Positions 1 through 9,500 of a stretch of 64,000 bases of DNA are shown one piece after another (the first letter of the stretch is position 1; every line of letters begins with the position of its first letter). The notes under the pieces are model-generated. The model saw only the letters and a program-made list of their open reading frames with translations. It had not been told where the DNA came from and made no database searches. The DNA is from Pedobacter foliorum (GTDB taxonomy: Bacteria; Bacteroidota; Bacteroidia; Sphingobacteriales; Sphingobacteriaceae): assembly GCF_013266735.1 (NCBI RefSeq), contig NZ_JABSNU010000017.1, forward strand, positions 29,013 to 93,012. Reading direction: 5' to 3'. Made by a program: the position numbers and the translations under genes.

Positions 1-4
1 AACC

Positions 5-18
5 ATGATATAAATCAC
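5..18. promoter_or_regulatory. Candidate FNR/CRP-family operator upstream of nirB
   Basis: The sequence ATGATATAAATCAC is a dyad TGAT-N4-ATCA, matching 8 of the 10 conserved positions of the classical FNR box (TTGAT-N4-ATCAA). Its centre is about 50 bp upstream of the start expected from the promoter box at 49-56. An FNR-like regulator is encoded at the other end of the same gene cluster. The functional assignment is inference. Confidence 0.45.
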
Positions 19-27
19 ACAATTATT

Positions 28-47
28 ACAATAATATAAATTATTGT
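28..47. promoter_or_regulatory. Perfect 8-4-8 inverted repeat in the nirB promoter region
   Basis: ACAATAAT / ATTATTGT form a perfect inverted repeat around the spacer ATAA, ending one base before the promoter box. The position suits a protein operator where a -33 element would lie. AT-rich sequence produces such dyads more easily than average, so this is only a candidate. Confidence 0.35.
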
Positions 48-48
48 A

Positions 49-56
49 TATATTTG
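49..56 (+). promoter_or_regulatory. Bacteroidota -7 promoter box, nirB
   Basis: TATATTTG fits the TAnnTTTG -7 consensus of Bacteroidota housekeeping promoters, 60 bp upstream of the nirB ATG. No clear TTG-type -33 element is seen 19-22 bp upstream, which would fit an activator-dependent promoter. Confidence 0.5.
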
Positions 57-115
57 ACCTAAACAAACCACAATTACTAGTAAAACAGAATAAATAACCC
101 AACAAAATCTAAATT

Positions 116-2629
116 ATGAATCAAAAAACAGTAGTCGTAATAGGAAATGGAATGGTTGGACATAAATTTTGTGAAAAATTAGCCGCTAAATCAGATAATT
201 TCAAAATTATTGTATTTGGAGAAGAACCACGGAGGGCATACGACAGAGTTCACCTAAGCGAATACTTCAATGGAAAAACCGCAGAAGATCTTTCCTTATC
301 TCATGAGAACTGGTACAATGAACAAAATATCATTCTTCATCTTGGCGATCCGGTAAAAGAAATTGACAGGGAGAACAAAACCATACATTCAAGCAAAGGG
401 CTTATTTTAAACTATGACTACCTCGTTCTGGCAACAGGGTCGTCGGCTTTTGTTCCTGATATACCCGGTGTAGATAAAGATGGGGTTTTCGTTTATCGCA
501 CCATCGAAGATCTTGAGCTTATTAAAAACTATGCTTTAAATGCAAAAACAGGTTCCGTATTAGGAGGTGGCTTATTAGGTTTAGAAGCTGCAAAAGCATT
601 AATAGACTTAAATCTTAAGGAAACACATGTAATTGAATTTGCACCAAGGCTAATGCCAAGGCAGATAGATAGTGCCGGCAGTCAAATGTTGCAGACTAAA
701 CTTAGCACACTGGGCTTATCTATATATACAAACAAAGGAACCAGTAGCATAGAAGGTGAAAACCGTATAGAATACCTAAAGTTTAATGACGGAAGTGAGT
801 TAAAAACAGACATACTTGTAATTTCTGCCGGAATCCGCCCAAGAGATGAGTTAGCTAAACTCTGCGGAATCGAAGTAGGCACCAGAGGTGGAATTCTGGT
901 AAATGAAGCTATGCAAACCAGCGACCCCTCTGTTTTTGCAATCGGAGAATGCGCTTTGTTTAATCATAATATTTATGGGTTAATCGCTCCTGGATATGAA
1001 ATGGCAGAAGTGGTAGCTGCTAATCTATGTGAAGGTGACAAAACATTCCATGGATTTGACATGAGCACTAAGCTAAAACTTATTGGTGTAGATGTAGCGA
1101 GTTTTGGAGATCCGTTTATAACTGAACCAGATTCAAGAAGCATCTTATTTGAAGACACTCATAAAGGAATTTACAAACGCATAAACATCAGTAATGATGG
1201 GAAATATTTACTTGGAGGTATACTAATTGGTGAAGCAGAAGCCTACAATATGCTACTGCAAACTGTAAACAACAAAATTGCACTCCCTCCTAACCCTGAA
1301 GATTTAATATTAGGGTCACGTGGAGGGAGCTCACAAACAGAAAATGCAGGTCTGGCCGGACTTCCGGACGACGCATTGATTTGTAGCTGTGAAGGAGTAT
1401 CTAAAGGCAGCATCTGCAATGCGGTCTCTTTAGAGGGCTGCGAGTCGGTAGACGCGATTAAGAAATGTACTAAAGCAGGAACAGGATGTGGAGGATGCAT
1501 CCCTATGGTAAAAGACCTAATGGTTCATACCATGAAAGAAAATGGCAAATACATCAGAAATGTGGTATGTGAGCATTTTCAACTGAGCAGACAAGAATTA
1601 TATGATCTTATAAAAATACACAACCTTAAAAGTTACGAGCAAGTACTGGACAACGTTGGCAAAGGCGATGGCTGCGAAATATGCAAACCGCTGGTATCAT
1701 CACTTCTGGCAAGTATATGGAATGACATGATCCTTAAAAGAGGTAATGATACCGCCCAGGACAGTAACGACAGGTTTTTGGCAAATATCCAAAAAGGCGG
1801 CACCTACTCTGTAGTTCCGAGAATTCCGGGAGGAGAAATCAAGCCAGAAAAGCTGGTTATTATTGGAGAGGTTGCCGAAAAATACGGTCTATACACAAAA
1901 ATCACTGGCGGACAACGCATAGATATGTTTGGCGCACACTTAAGTGACCTGCCTTTAATATGGGAAGAGCTAATTGCCGCAGGTTTTGAAAGTGGACATG
2001 CCTACGGAAAAGCCTTGCGCACAGTTAAAAGTTGTGTTGGCAGTACCTGGTGTCGCTTTGGTTTACATGATAGCGTAAGCTATGCGATCAGAATAGAAGA
2101 ACGCTATAGAGGGTTAAGGGCTCCACACAAATTAAAGTCTGCCGTTAGCGGATGTATTCGTGAATGTGCAGAGGCTCAAAGTAAAGATTTTGGAATTATA
2201 GCAACAGAAAAAGGCTGGAACCTATACGTATGTGGCAACGGAGGCAGCAAACCTCAGCACGCATTGCTTCTGGCTTCGGATGTAGATAGCGACACATGCA
2301 TCAAATACATAGATCGTTTCTTAATGTTTTACATCCGCACTGCCGACCCACTAACGCGTACCGCTCCTTGGTTAAACAAAATGGAGGGAGGAATTGAATA
2401 CCTGAGAAATGTAGTTGTAAATGACAGTCTGGGAATGGCAGCGCAATGGGAAATTGAAATGCAAAACATCGTAAACAGCTATCAATGTGAATGGAAAACG
2501 GCAATTGAGGATCCAGAAATAAGAAAAAGGTTCAATCATTTTGTGAACGCTCCTGAAGAAAAGGATCCAAGTATAAAATTTGATGAAATGCGCGGTCAGA
2601 AAAAGGCTGCAAACTGGACAACAGCATAA
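116..2629 (+). CDS. nirB: Nitrite reductase [NAD(P)H] large subunit NirB
   Basis: Cytoplasmic assimilatory siroheme nitrite reductase, reducing nitrite to ammonium with NAD(P)H. The 837 aa have the family's usual length and order: FAD/NAD(P)H oxidoreductase (about 1-300), a BFD [2Fe-2S] domain with C423, C425, C458 and C461, a second BFD-like segment ending in GCEICKP (about 485-530), a ferredoxin-like nitrite reductase half-domain (about 560-625), and the siroheme/[4Fe-4S] domain. The four cluster cysteines are C640, C646, C680 and C684 (C-x5-C, C-x3-C). It is the first gene of the island, with nirD 45 bp downstream. The FNR-like dyad and the -7 box upstream suggest oxygen- or nitrogen-responsive control. 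No siroheme-synthesis gene accompanies it. Confidence 0.95.
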   Translation: MNQKTVVVIGNGMVGHKFCEKLAAKSDNFKIIVFGEEPRRAYDRVHLSEYFNGKTAEDLSLSHENWYNEQNIILHLGDPVKEIDRENKTIHSSKGLILNYDYLVLATGSSAFVPDIPGVDKDGVFVYRTIEDLELIKNYALNAKTGSVLGGGLLGLEAAKALIDLNLKETHVIEFAPRLMPRQIDSAGSQMLQTKLSTLGLSIYTNKGTSSIEGENRIEYLKFNDGSELKTDILVISAGIRPRDELAKLCGIEVGTRGGILVNEAMQTSDPSVFAIGECALFNHNIYGLIAPGYEMAEVVAANLCEGDKTFHGFDMSTKLKLIGVDVASFGDPFITEPDSRSILFEDTHKGIYKRINISNDGKYLLGGILIGEAEAYNMLLQTVNNKIALPPNPEDLILGSRGGSSQTENAGLAGLPDDALICSCEGVSKGSICNAVSLEGCESVDAIKKCTKAGTGCGGCIPMVKDLMVHTMKENGKYIRNVVCEHFQLSRQELYDLIKIHNLKSYEQVLDNVGKGDGCEICKPLVSSLLASIWNDMILKRGNDTAQDSNDRFLANIQKGGTYSVVPRIPGGEIKPEKLVIIGEVAEKYGLYTKITGGQRIDMFGAHLSDLPLIWEELIAAGFESGHAYGKALRTVKSCVGSTWCRFGLHDSVSYAIRIEERYRGLRAPHKLKSAVSGCIRECAEAQSKDFGIIATEKGWNLYVCGNGGSKPQHALLLASDVDSDTCIKYIDRFLMFYIRTADPLTRTAPWLNKMEGGIEYLRNVVVNDSLGMAAQWEIEMQNIVNSYQCEWKTAIEDPEIRKRFNHFVNAPEEKDPSIKFDEMRGQKKAANWTTA

Positions 2630-2674
2630 CCTAAAACAAACAAACCTATTTATACACTAACAAAACAGAAAATC

Positions 2675-3019
2675 ATGGTAGAAACAACGACAAACTGGTT
2701 TGAAGCATGCCGCGTTGAAGACGCAGTACAAAACGGAGGAGTATGTGTTAAGTGCGGAGAGGAACAAATTGCATTATTTTATTTTACCCGCAGAAATGAA
2801 TGGTATGCCACACAAAATTTATGCCCTCACCGCAGGCAAATGGCACTTAGCCGTGGCATGATCGGTTCGGTAGGTGAAGATCCTAAAATTGCCTGTCCTT
2901 TCCATAAAAAGACATTTTCACTATCTACAGGAGAATGTTTGAGTGGAGATGAATGTGCGATACAAACCTACCCGGTTAAGGTTGAAGATGGATTTGTATA
3001 CATCGGCTTACAAAATTAA
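2675..3019 (+). CDS. nirD: Nitrite reductase [NAD(P)H] small subunit NirD (Rieske-type)
   Basis: A 114-aa Rieske-fold partner of NirB. The complete Rieske ligand set is visible: CPH in the LCPHRR stretch and CPFH in the ACPFHKK stretch, so this copy should bind a [2Fe-2S] cluster; some NirD proteins have lost these ligands. It follows nirB directly and precedes the moaC-mogA fusion by 7 bp, so the genes are probably cotranscribed. Its job is to complete the nitrite-reducing complex in the cytoplasm. Identity is secure from sequence and position. Confidence 0.92.
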   Translation: MVETTTNWFEACRVEDAVQNGGVCVKCGEEQIALFYFTRRNEWYATQNLCPHRRQMALSRGMIGSVGEDPKIACPFHKKTFSLSTGECLSGDECAIQTYPVKVEDGFVYIGLQN

Positions 3020-3026
3020 ATTAAAT

Positions 3027-3935
3027 ATGCGCGACATAACCAGCAAACAAATCACATTAAGAACAGCCAAGGCAGTAGCTACCATCTTTTGTTCAACTGA
3101 AACCATTTCAAAGATCAAAGGCAATGAACTACCAAAAGGCAATCTTTTTGATGTGGCCAGAGCAGCTGGTTTTTTAGGCGCTAAATTAACTCCTCAACTA
3201 CTACCCCATTGTCATCCTGTAAATATCGATAGCATGGACATTTCCTTCAGTTTCATTCCTGAAGGCGGCATTCAGATATTGGGTGAAGCAAAATCCATTG
3301 GTCGTACAGGTATAGAAATGGAGATACTTACGGCCGTTTCAATTGCTGCCCTTGAGATCTACGACATGCTAAAACCGGTAGACACCGACCTTGAAATAGG
3401 CAACATCAAGCTGTTGCAGAAAACAGGTGGCAAAAGCGATCGGAAGAAATACTTCTCAACCTCTCCTACTTGTGCAGTTCTGGTATGTTCAGATTCAACC
3501 GCAGCAGGAAAACGTGAAGACAAAAGTGGACTAGCAATCAAAGGCATACTTGAACAAGCAAATGCAAAGGTGGTAGCCTATGAAATAGTTGCAGACGATA
3601 AAGCACAAATACAAAAGCAGTTGCTACAATGGGTTTCAGAAGATATCCATTTCATCTTCACCACAGGCGGAACTGGTCTTGGCCCACGAGACAACACAGT
3701 AAGCGCTGTAAGTGAAATACTGGAACGCGATGCTGATGGAATTACTGAAGCAATGCGAAACTTCGGCCAAATGCGGACACCAATGGCCATGATGAGTAGA
3801 GCTGTTGCCGGATCCATCGCTCATTCATTAATAGTTACACTGCCCGGAAGTACAGATGGAGCCAGAGAATCACTGGAGGCGATAGTACCCGGTGTTTTCC
3901 ATGCCCGAAAAATGATGAAAGGAGGAGGACATTAG
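3027..3935 (+). CDS. moaCB: Bifunctional molybdenum cofactor protein MoaC-MoaB/Mog fusion
   Basis: A 302-aa fusion of two molybdopterin enzymes. Residues about 1-145 are MoaC (cyclic pyranopterin monophosphate synthase accessory protein), with the conserved LLPHCHP and GRTGIEMEILTAVS segments. Residues about 155-300 are a MoaB/MogA-type molybdopterin adenylyltransferase, with TTGGTGLGPRD and LPGST motifs. The ATG at 3027 is chosen because it lies just after nirD and starts the MoaC homology; the frame stays open back to 2943 but that would overlap nirD. moeA starts 3 bp after the stop. The fusion joins an early step and the adenylylation step of the pathway. Both active regions look intact. 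Confidence 0.92.
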   Translation: MRDITSKQITLRTAKAVATIFCSTETISKIKGNELPKGNLFDVARAAGFLGAKLTPQLLPHCHPVNIDSMDISFSFIPEGGIQILGEAKSIGRTGIEMEILTAVSIAALEIYDMLKPVDTDLEIGNIKLLQKTGGKSDRKKYFSTSPTCAVLVCSDSTAAGKREDKSGLAIKGILEQANAKVVAYEIVADDKAQIQKQLLQWVSEDIHFIFTTGGTGLGPRDNTVSAVSEILERDADGITEAMRNFGQMRTPMAMMSRAVAGSIAHSLIVTLPGSTDGARESLEAIVPGVFHARKMMKGGGH

Positions 3936-3938
3936 CGT

Positions 3939-5135
3939 ATGATAAGTTTTGAAGAAGCCATAACCACAATATCCACTCTTTCGCAACACTTCGAAACGGA
4001 ATACATCAATCTGGAGGATGCCGACAATAGAATATTAGCCGAAGACATTTATGCTGACCGCGACTACCCCCCCTTTAACAGAGCCGCTATGGATGGTTAT
4101 GCAATTATGCTTAGCGATTGGGAAAGTGGCTTAAGAAAATATGCGATAACCGAAATCATTTACGCAGGACAGGTTTCAAAACAAGCACTAACTTCTGGAA
4201 ATTGCTATAAGATTATGACTGGGGCAGCTACCCCAAAAACGGCAAACGTAATCATCAGAAAAGAGGATACACATGAAATCGATAATGAGGTAACTATAGC
4301 AGTCGAAACAGCAAAACACCTTCAAAACATAGCCACTCAAGGACAAGACTTAAAATACCAGGCTTTAATATTAGCTTCTCCCTGCAAATGCACACCACAA
4401 ACTATTAGCCTGCTTGCTTCTGTCGGAAAAGCAACACTAAAAGTATACAAGCTACCTACAGTTGCAGTGATAACAACCGGTGATGAAGTTATAGCACCCA
4501 GCAAACCAACAGCGAGCCATCAAATCCGCAACAGCAACCAATATCTGCTAAAAGCACTTTTAAAGAAATGGAACATTACTCCATCGCTGTGCGAACACGT
4601 TCAGGACAACAAAAACCTGCTTACCAAAGCATTTAAGGAAGCTATTAAAAACCAACTTACCATTATTAACGGAGGAGTATCTGCCGGAGATGCTGATTAT
4701 GTGCCTGCTGTATTAAAGTCGCTGGGAGTTGAAATGGTATTCCATAAAGTTAAAATACGTCCAGGAAAACCGTTATGGATAGGAAAAACTCCGCTCGGCG
4801 GGATCGTTTTTGCCCTTCCCGGAAATCCATTATCCTGCCTTACTACTTTCACAATATTTGTAGAAGATTATTTATACAAATGCTTTGGCTACGCAAGTCG
4901 CCCAGTATACAGATTCCCGATACAAGAGAGTAGGATTAAAAAACATCCGTTAACAGAGTTTTTTCCAGTTCAAATAAGTAAGTCGCAACAAGGCTTAAAC
5001 CTTATCTCTTTCAACGGATCCGGAGATATTACCGCCGGTCTCAATGCCAGTGGCCTGGCCCTACAACCAGATTTAACAGAAGAATTAAAAAAGGAAGACA
5101 TCATTAGTTTTTACCCATTTAACAACAGCCTATAA
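3939..5135 (+). CDS. moeA: Molybdopterin molybdenumtransferase MoeA
   Basis: A 398-aa MoeA, which inserts molybdate into adenylylated molybdopterin. Recognisable motifs in order are the N-terminal PPFNRAAMDGYA segment, VITTGDEV (about residue 183), NGGVSAGDADY in the molybdopterin-binding core, and LPGNPLSCL. The length is normal. It immediately follows the MoaC-Mog fusion, whose second half makes the substrate MoeA uses. It is needed here for the molybdenum-dependent nitrate reductase at 6585. No frameshift or missing motif is seen. Confidence 0.93.
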   Translation: MISFEEAITTISTLSQHFETEYINLEDADNRILAEDIYADRDYPPFNRAAMDGYAIMLSDWESGLRKYAITEIIYAGQVSKQALTSGNCYKIMTGAATPKTANVIIRKEDTHEIDNEVTIAVETAKHLQNIATQGQDLKYQALILASPCKCTPQTISLLASVGKATLKVYKLPTVAVITTGDEVIAPSKPTASHQIRNSNQYLLKALLKKWNITPSLCEHVQDNKNLLTKAFKEAIKNQLTIINGGVSAGDADYVPAVLKSLGVEMVFHKVKIRPGKPLWIGKTPLGGIVFALPGNPLSCLTTFTIFVEDYLYKCFGYASRPVYRFPIQESRIKKHPLTEFFPVQISKSQQGLNLISFNGSGDITAGLNASGLALQPDLTEELKKEDIISFYPFNNSL

Positions 5136-5162
5136 GAACCACAACATCCATATAAAAAAACA

Positions 5163-5192
5163 CCCCATCAGAAGGTCGGATTTCTGACAGGG
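5163..5192 (-). other. Hairpin between moeA and narK with a T-tract on the minus strand
   Basis: CCCATCAGA pairs imperfectly with TCTGACAGGG. On the plus strand an A-tract precedes the hairpin and no T-tract follows, so it looks like an intrinsic terminator for minus-strand transcription, although no minus-strand gene is seen here. It could also stabilise the 3' end of the moeA message or act as a leader structure of narK. Confidence 0.35.
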
Positions 5193-5227
5193 TAAAATAG
5201 TTTCATCGTTTAAATAAAACTTATCAA

Positions 5228-6562
5228 ATGTATCAAAAAGAATCTACTCTTCCCAAAGAAGGCCTTAAGCCGCTAAAAAAACTTAACATCTTTTCTACGA
5301 AAGGCATTCAGATGAAAACCTTTCACATTACATGGATAACCTTCTTTTTCTGCTTTTTTGGATGGTTCGGTGTTGCACCACTCATGCCATTAATACGAGA
5401 ACAACTACATTTAAGTAAAGATCAAATTGGCAACATCATCATCGCCTCAGTCTCTGCAACAATTATCGCAAGGCTAATTGTCGGCAAACTATGTGACACC
5501 CTCGGCCCGAGACTATCCTACACCATTCTGCTTGCACTAGGCTCAATACCCGTCATGTGCATAGGACTAAGCAACAGCTATGAAAGCTTTCTCTTATTCC
5601 GTTTTGTAATTGGAATTATAGGCGCATCGTTTGTAATCACCCAATTCCACACCTCAATGATGTTTGCTCCAAATGTAATAGGAACCGCAAATGCCGTTAC
5701 AGGAGGCTGGGGAAATCTTGGCGGTGGAGTTACACAACTGATAATGCCACTTATTGCAGCAGGTTTTGCGGGTTTAGGCTTTGTTAGTCAGGCTAACTCA
5801 TGGAGAGTTGCCATGATCGTACCGGGCGTAATTCTATTAATTATGGCTTTTGTTTATTACAAGTACACAAAAGATACTCCGGCCGGGAACTTCAAAGACC
5901 TTGAAGTAGTTAAAGTTAAAACAGCTCAAAAGGGTTCTTTTATGGCTGCGCTAAAAGATTACAGAACATGGGTGTTGGCATTGGCTTACGCAGCTTGTTT
6001 TGGAATAGAAATAACGGTTGACAATGTGGCTGCCACCTTTTTTACGGATCAATTTGGCGCATCAATGATTATGGCCGGTGCCATGGCGAGCATATTTGGT
6101 GGCATGAATATTTTTGCAAGAGCACTCGGTGGTTTTGTGAGCGATAAAGTCGGAAAATCATACGGCCTTAGAGGCAAAGGAATACTACTTGGAGGGCTGC
6201 TTGTTTTAGAAGGAATTGGCATCAGCTTATTTGCCCAATCACAAACACTCGGCCTAGCAATAGCTTCAATGCTTTTATTCGCACTGTTCCTAAAAATGGC
6301 TAATGGCGGTACTTACGGCATTGTCCCTTTCATCAATAAAGATGCAATTGGTTCTGTAAGTGGCATTGTAGGCGCAGGTGGAAATATAGGCGCTATGCTG
6401 GTAGGCTTTCTATTTAAATCAGAGCACCTAACCTATGCTGATGCATTTCATTATATCGGTATTGGCGTGGCCGTTATCGGTCTGCTGGTATTCATTACAA
6501 AATTTCAATTAAAGAGATCCGAAAATACGGAAACAGTAAAACAAGAGTTTCAACAGGCTTAA
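5228..6562 (+). CDS. narK: NarK/NasA-type nitrate/nitrite transporter (MFS)
   Basis: A 444-aa, 12-helix major facilitator protein of the nitrate/nitrite porter family in the inner membrane. Both nitrate-signature motifs are visible: GGWGNLGGG at about residue 158 and GAGGNIGAM at about residue 381. A family motif rich in Gly and Arg (KLCDTLGPR) follows helix 2. Position between moeA and nitrate reductase supports nitrate uptake for assimilation. The start at 5228 adds 28 residues before MKTFHITW; the stretch LNIFSTKGIQ before the first helix looks family-like, so the longer form is kept, though the ATG at 5312 is possible. Confidence 0.92.
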   Translation: MYQKESTLPKEGLKPLKKLNIFSTKGIQMKTFHITWITFFFCFFGWFGVAPLMPLIREQLHLSKDQIGNIIIASVSATIIARLIVGKLCDTLGPRLSYTILLALGSIPVMCIGLSNSYESFLLFRFVIGIIGASFVITQFHTSMMFAPNVIGTANAVTGGWGNLGGGVTQLIMPLIAAGFAGLGFVSQANSWRVAMIVPGVILLIMAFVYYKYTKDTPAGNFKDLEVVKVKTAQKGSFMAALKDYRTWVLALAYAACFGIEITVDNVAATFFTDQFGASMIMAGAMASIFGGMNIFARALGGFVSDKVGKSYGLRGKGILLGGLLVLEGIGISLFAQSQTLGLAIASMLLFALFLKMANGGTYGIVPFINKDAIGSVSGIVGAGGNIGAMLVGFLFKSEHLTYADAFHYIGIGVAVIGLLVFITKFQLKRSENTETVKQEFQQA

Positions 6563-6584
6563 TTCTAACAAAGAGGGAACATAT

Positions 6585-9500
6585 ATGTCTGGAGATAAGA
6601 ACAAAATTTTTAAAAGTACCTGCTGCTACTGTGGCGTTGGCTGTGGCGTAAACGTTACTTTAGAAAAAAATAAGACCATTACAGTACAGGGTGATAAAGA
6701 TCATCCTGTAAACCATGGCATGCTTTGCAGCAAAGGTCTTAACCTCCAGTACACCGTAAACGACAAAAGCGATCGTCTGCTTTATCCTCAAATGAGGTAT
6801 AACAAAAATATGCCGCTGCAAAGAGTTAGCTGGGATGATGCCTTAAATCGGACAGCTGCTGTTTTCAAGACTTTTATTGATAAGTACGGTCCTAATTCCG
6901 TAGCTTTTTATGCCTCCGGCCAATGCCTTACTGAAGAATACTATGTAATCAATAAACTGATAAAAGGTTTTATAGGCAGTAACAATATCGACACCAACTC
7001 TCGCCTATGCATGAGTAGTGCGGTTACTGCTTATAAAATGGCCTTGGGCGAAGACAGTGTTCCGATATGCTATGACGACATTGAGCTTGCCAATTGCTTT
7101 TTTATCACCGGCGCTAATCCCGCGTGGTGTCACCCAATACTTTGGCGTAGAGTTGAAGCACATAAAGCCGCGAACCCAGACATCAAAATTATCGTTACAG
7201 ACCCAAGAGTTACCGACTCCTGCTCACTTGCTGATCTTCACTTACAAATTAACCCGGGGACTGATGTAACCTTAAATCATGCTATTGGCCGCGCACTTAT
7301 TGAAGCCGGAAATATAGACAGTGAATTTATAGCTAACCATACCGAAGGTTTTGATGCTTATCAGCAAAAGGTATTCGAAAGAACCTTAAAAGAATCAGCC
7401 CAAATCTGCGGAATTACTATATCCGAAATAGAACTTGCCGCTACCTACATTGGTGAGGCCAAAGGGTTTTTAAGCATGTGGACAATGGGACTTAACCAAA
7501 GTTCTATTGGTGTAAACAAAAACCTGAGTCTGATTAACCTAAACCTTATTACTGGCCACATTGGAAAGCCAGGTTCAGGCCCCTTCTCTCTTACCGGGCA
7601 ACCCAATGCAATGGGCGGTCGCGAAGTGGGCGGACTTGCAAATCTTCTTCCTGCACACCGTGATTTATCGAATGAACAACATCGTTTGGAAGTACAAAAA
7701 TTCTGGGGAGGAACAACCATTTCAGGAAAAACAGGCCTTACGGCTACCGAAATGTTCGAGGCCTTACATGATGGTCGACTTAAAGCAATCTGGATACTAT
7801 GCACAAATCCATTAACCAGCTTACCTAATGCCCGATTTGCTGAAGAAGCTTTAAAAAGGGCAAAATTTGTGGTGATACAAGAAATAACAGACAAGGCAGA
7901 AACCCTTGCTTACGCGGATGTGATTTTACCAGCAGCTGCCTGGACAGAAAAAGAAGGCACAATGACCAATTCTGAAAGAAGAATAAGTCACCTGAATAAA
8001 ATCATTGATGCACCGGGCGAAGCGCTTCCTGATGCCGAGATCATTTGTCGCTTTGCAAAAAAAATGGGTTATAAAGGGTTTGAGTACAATAGCATGGAAG
8101 ACATCTATAAAGAACATGCAAAACTCACCTATAGAACCAGCATCAATATACACGGGCTTGACTACAAACAAATTGACAAGAGCAACACCGTACAATGGCC
8201 TTTCAACAAAAGATCAGAAAGCGGCACAAAACGTCTGTTTACCAATCATTTATTCTATACAAGCTCAAAGAGAGCTATTATACATAGTCCTTCTGATCAG
8301 TTAAATAGTGAGCTTCCTGATGAGGACTTTCCTTTTATCCTAACTACCGGCAGAGTTCGTGACCACTGGCACACCATGTCTAAAACAGGCAAAGTGAGCA
8401 AGCTTAAACAGCACATTAAAGATGCCTTTATGGAAATTAATCCTGCAGATGCAGATTTCTTATCCATTGAGGACAATCAGGTTATAGTTGTACGATCAAG
8501 ACGAGGAGAAGTTCAGGTTAAAGCAAAAATATCTGCTACTATAAAGCAAGGTGTAGTATTTCTACCTATGCATTGGGGCAAAATACTGGGCAGTGATTTA
8601 AATAGAGCAAACAATATTACCAGTACCATTGTAGATCCGCTATCTAAAGAACCTGATTTTAAGTACTGCGCTGTAAACGTTGAGAAGTTCAAAAAGGACT
8701 TCCAAAGGATTGTAATTATAGGTGCCGGAGCAGGTGCATATGGTTTTGTTAAATCTTACAGGGAAATCAATAAGGAAGATCAGATCACCATTTTTAGTAA
8801 AGAGAACTTCCCGTTTTATAACCGCGTAATGCTTCCTGATTACATAAGTGGAGAGCAAAAGTGGGAACAACTGGTAAAAATGAAGGACGAGGAAGAGCCT
8901 GAATACAACATTAAACTATTGAGAGGTGTAAGTGTAGAAAAAGTAAACCGGGAACAGAAGTACGTAATAGATTCAACAGGTAAAAAGACATCGTACGACT
9001 TACTGATAATAGCTACCGGAAGTCGCTCTACCCTACCCAAAAACGCGCCATCATTACCGGGTATTTTTACCATGCGCAGTCGCACTGATGCAGACAATTT
9101 CAAAAAGCACATCCCCAAAAATGCTCACGTAGTAGTTGTTGGTGGTGGGTTGCTTGGATTGGAAATGGCAGCATCATTACGCGAAATAGGCGTAAAAATT
9201 ACGGTTATCCATAGGGTATCCAGATTTTTAAACAGACAGCTAGATCCACTCGGAAGCCAGTTGCTACATGAGGAAATGGTAGATCAGGGTTGTGACATTT
9301 ACTACAATGATGAAGTACAGCTTTACTATGGCCGATCTAAACTAACTGGTATAGAGCTAAAAAGTGGTCGGAGGATAAATTGCGATGCAATTATACTGGC
9401 CATTGGCACTACCCCAAATATTGAACTAGCAAAGGAATCGGGATTAGAATGTAAACGTGGCGTACTTGTTAATGAACGCTTACAAACAAACGACCCCTCC

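Noticed and set aside
2943..3026. Longer N-terminus for the MoaC-Mog fusion
   Set aside because: It would overlap nirD in another frame, and the extra residues do not resemble MoaC; the ATG at 3027 fits the family start.
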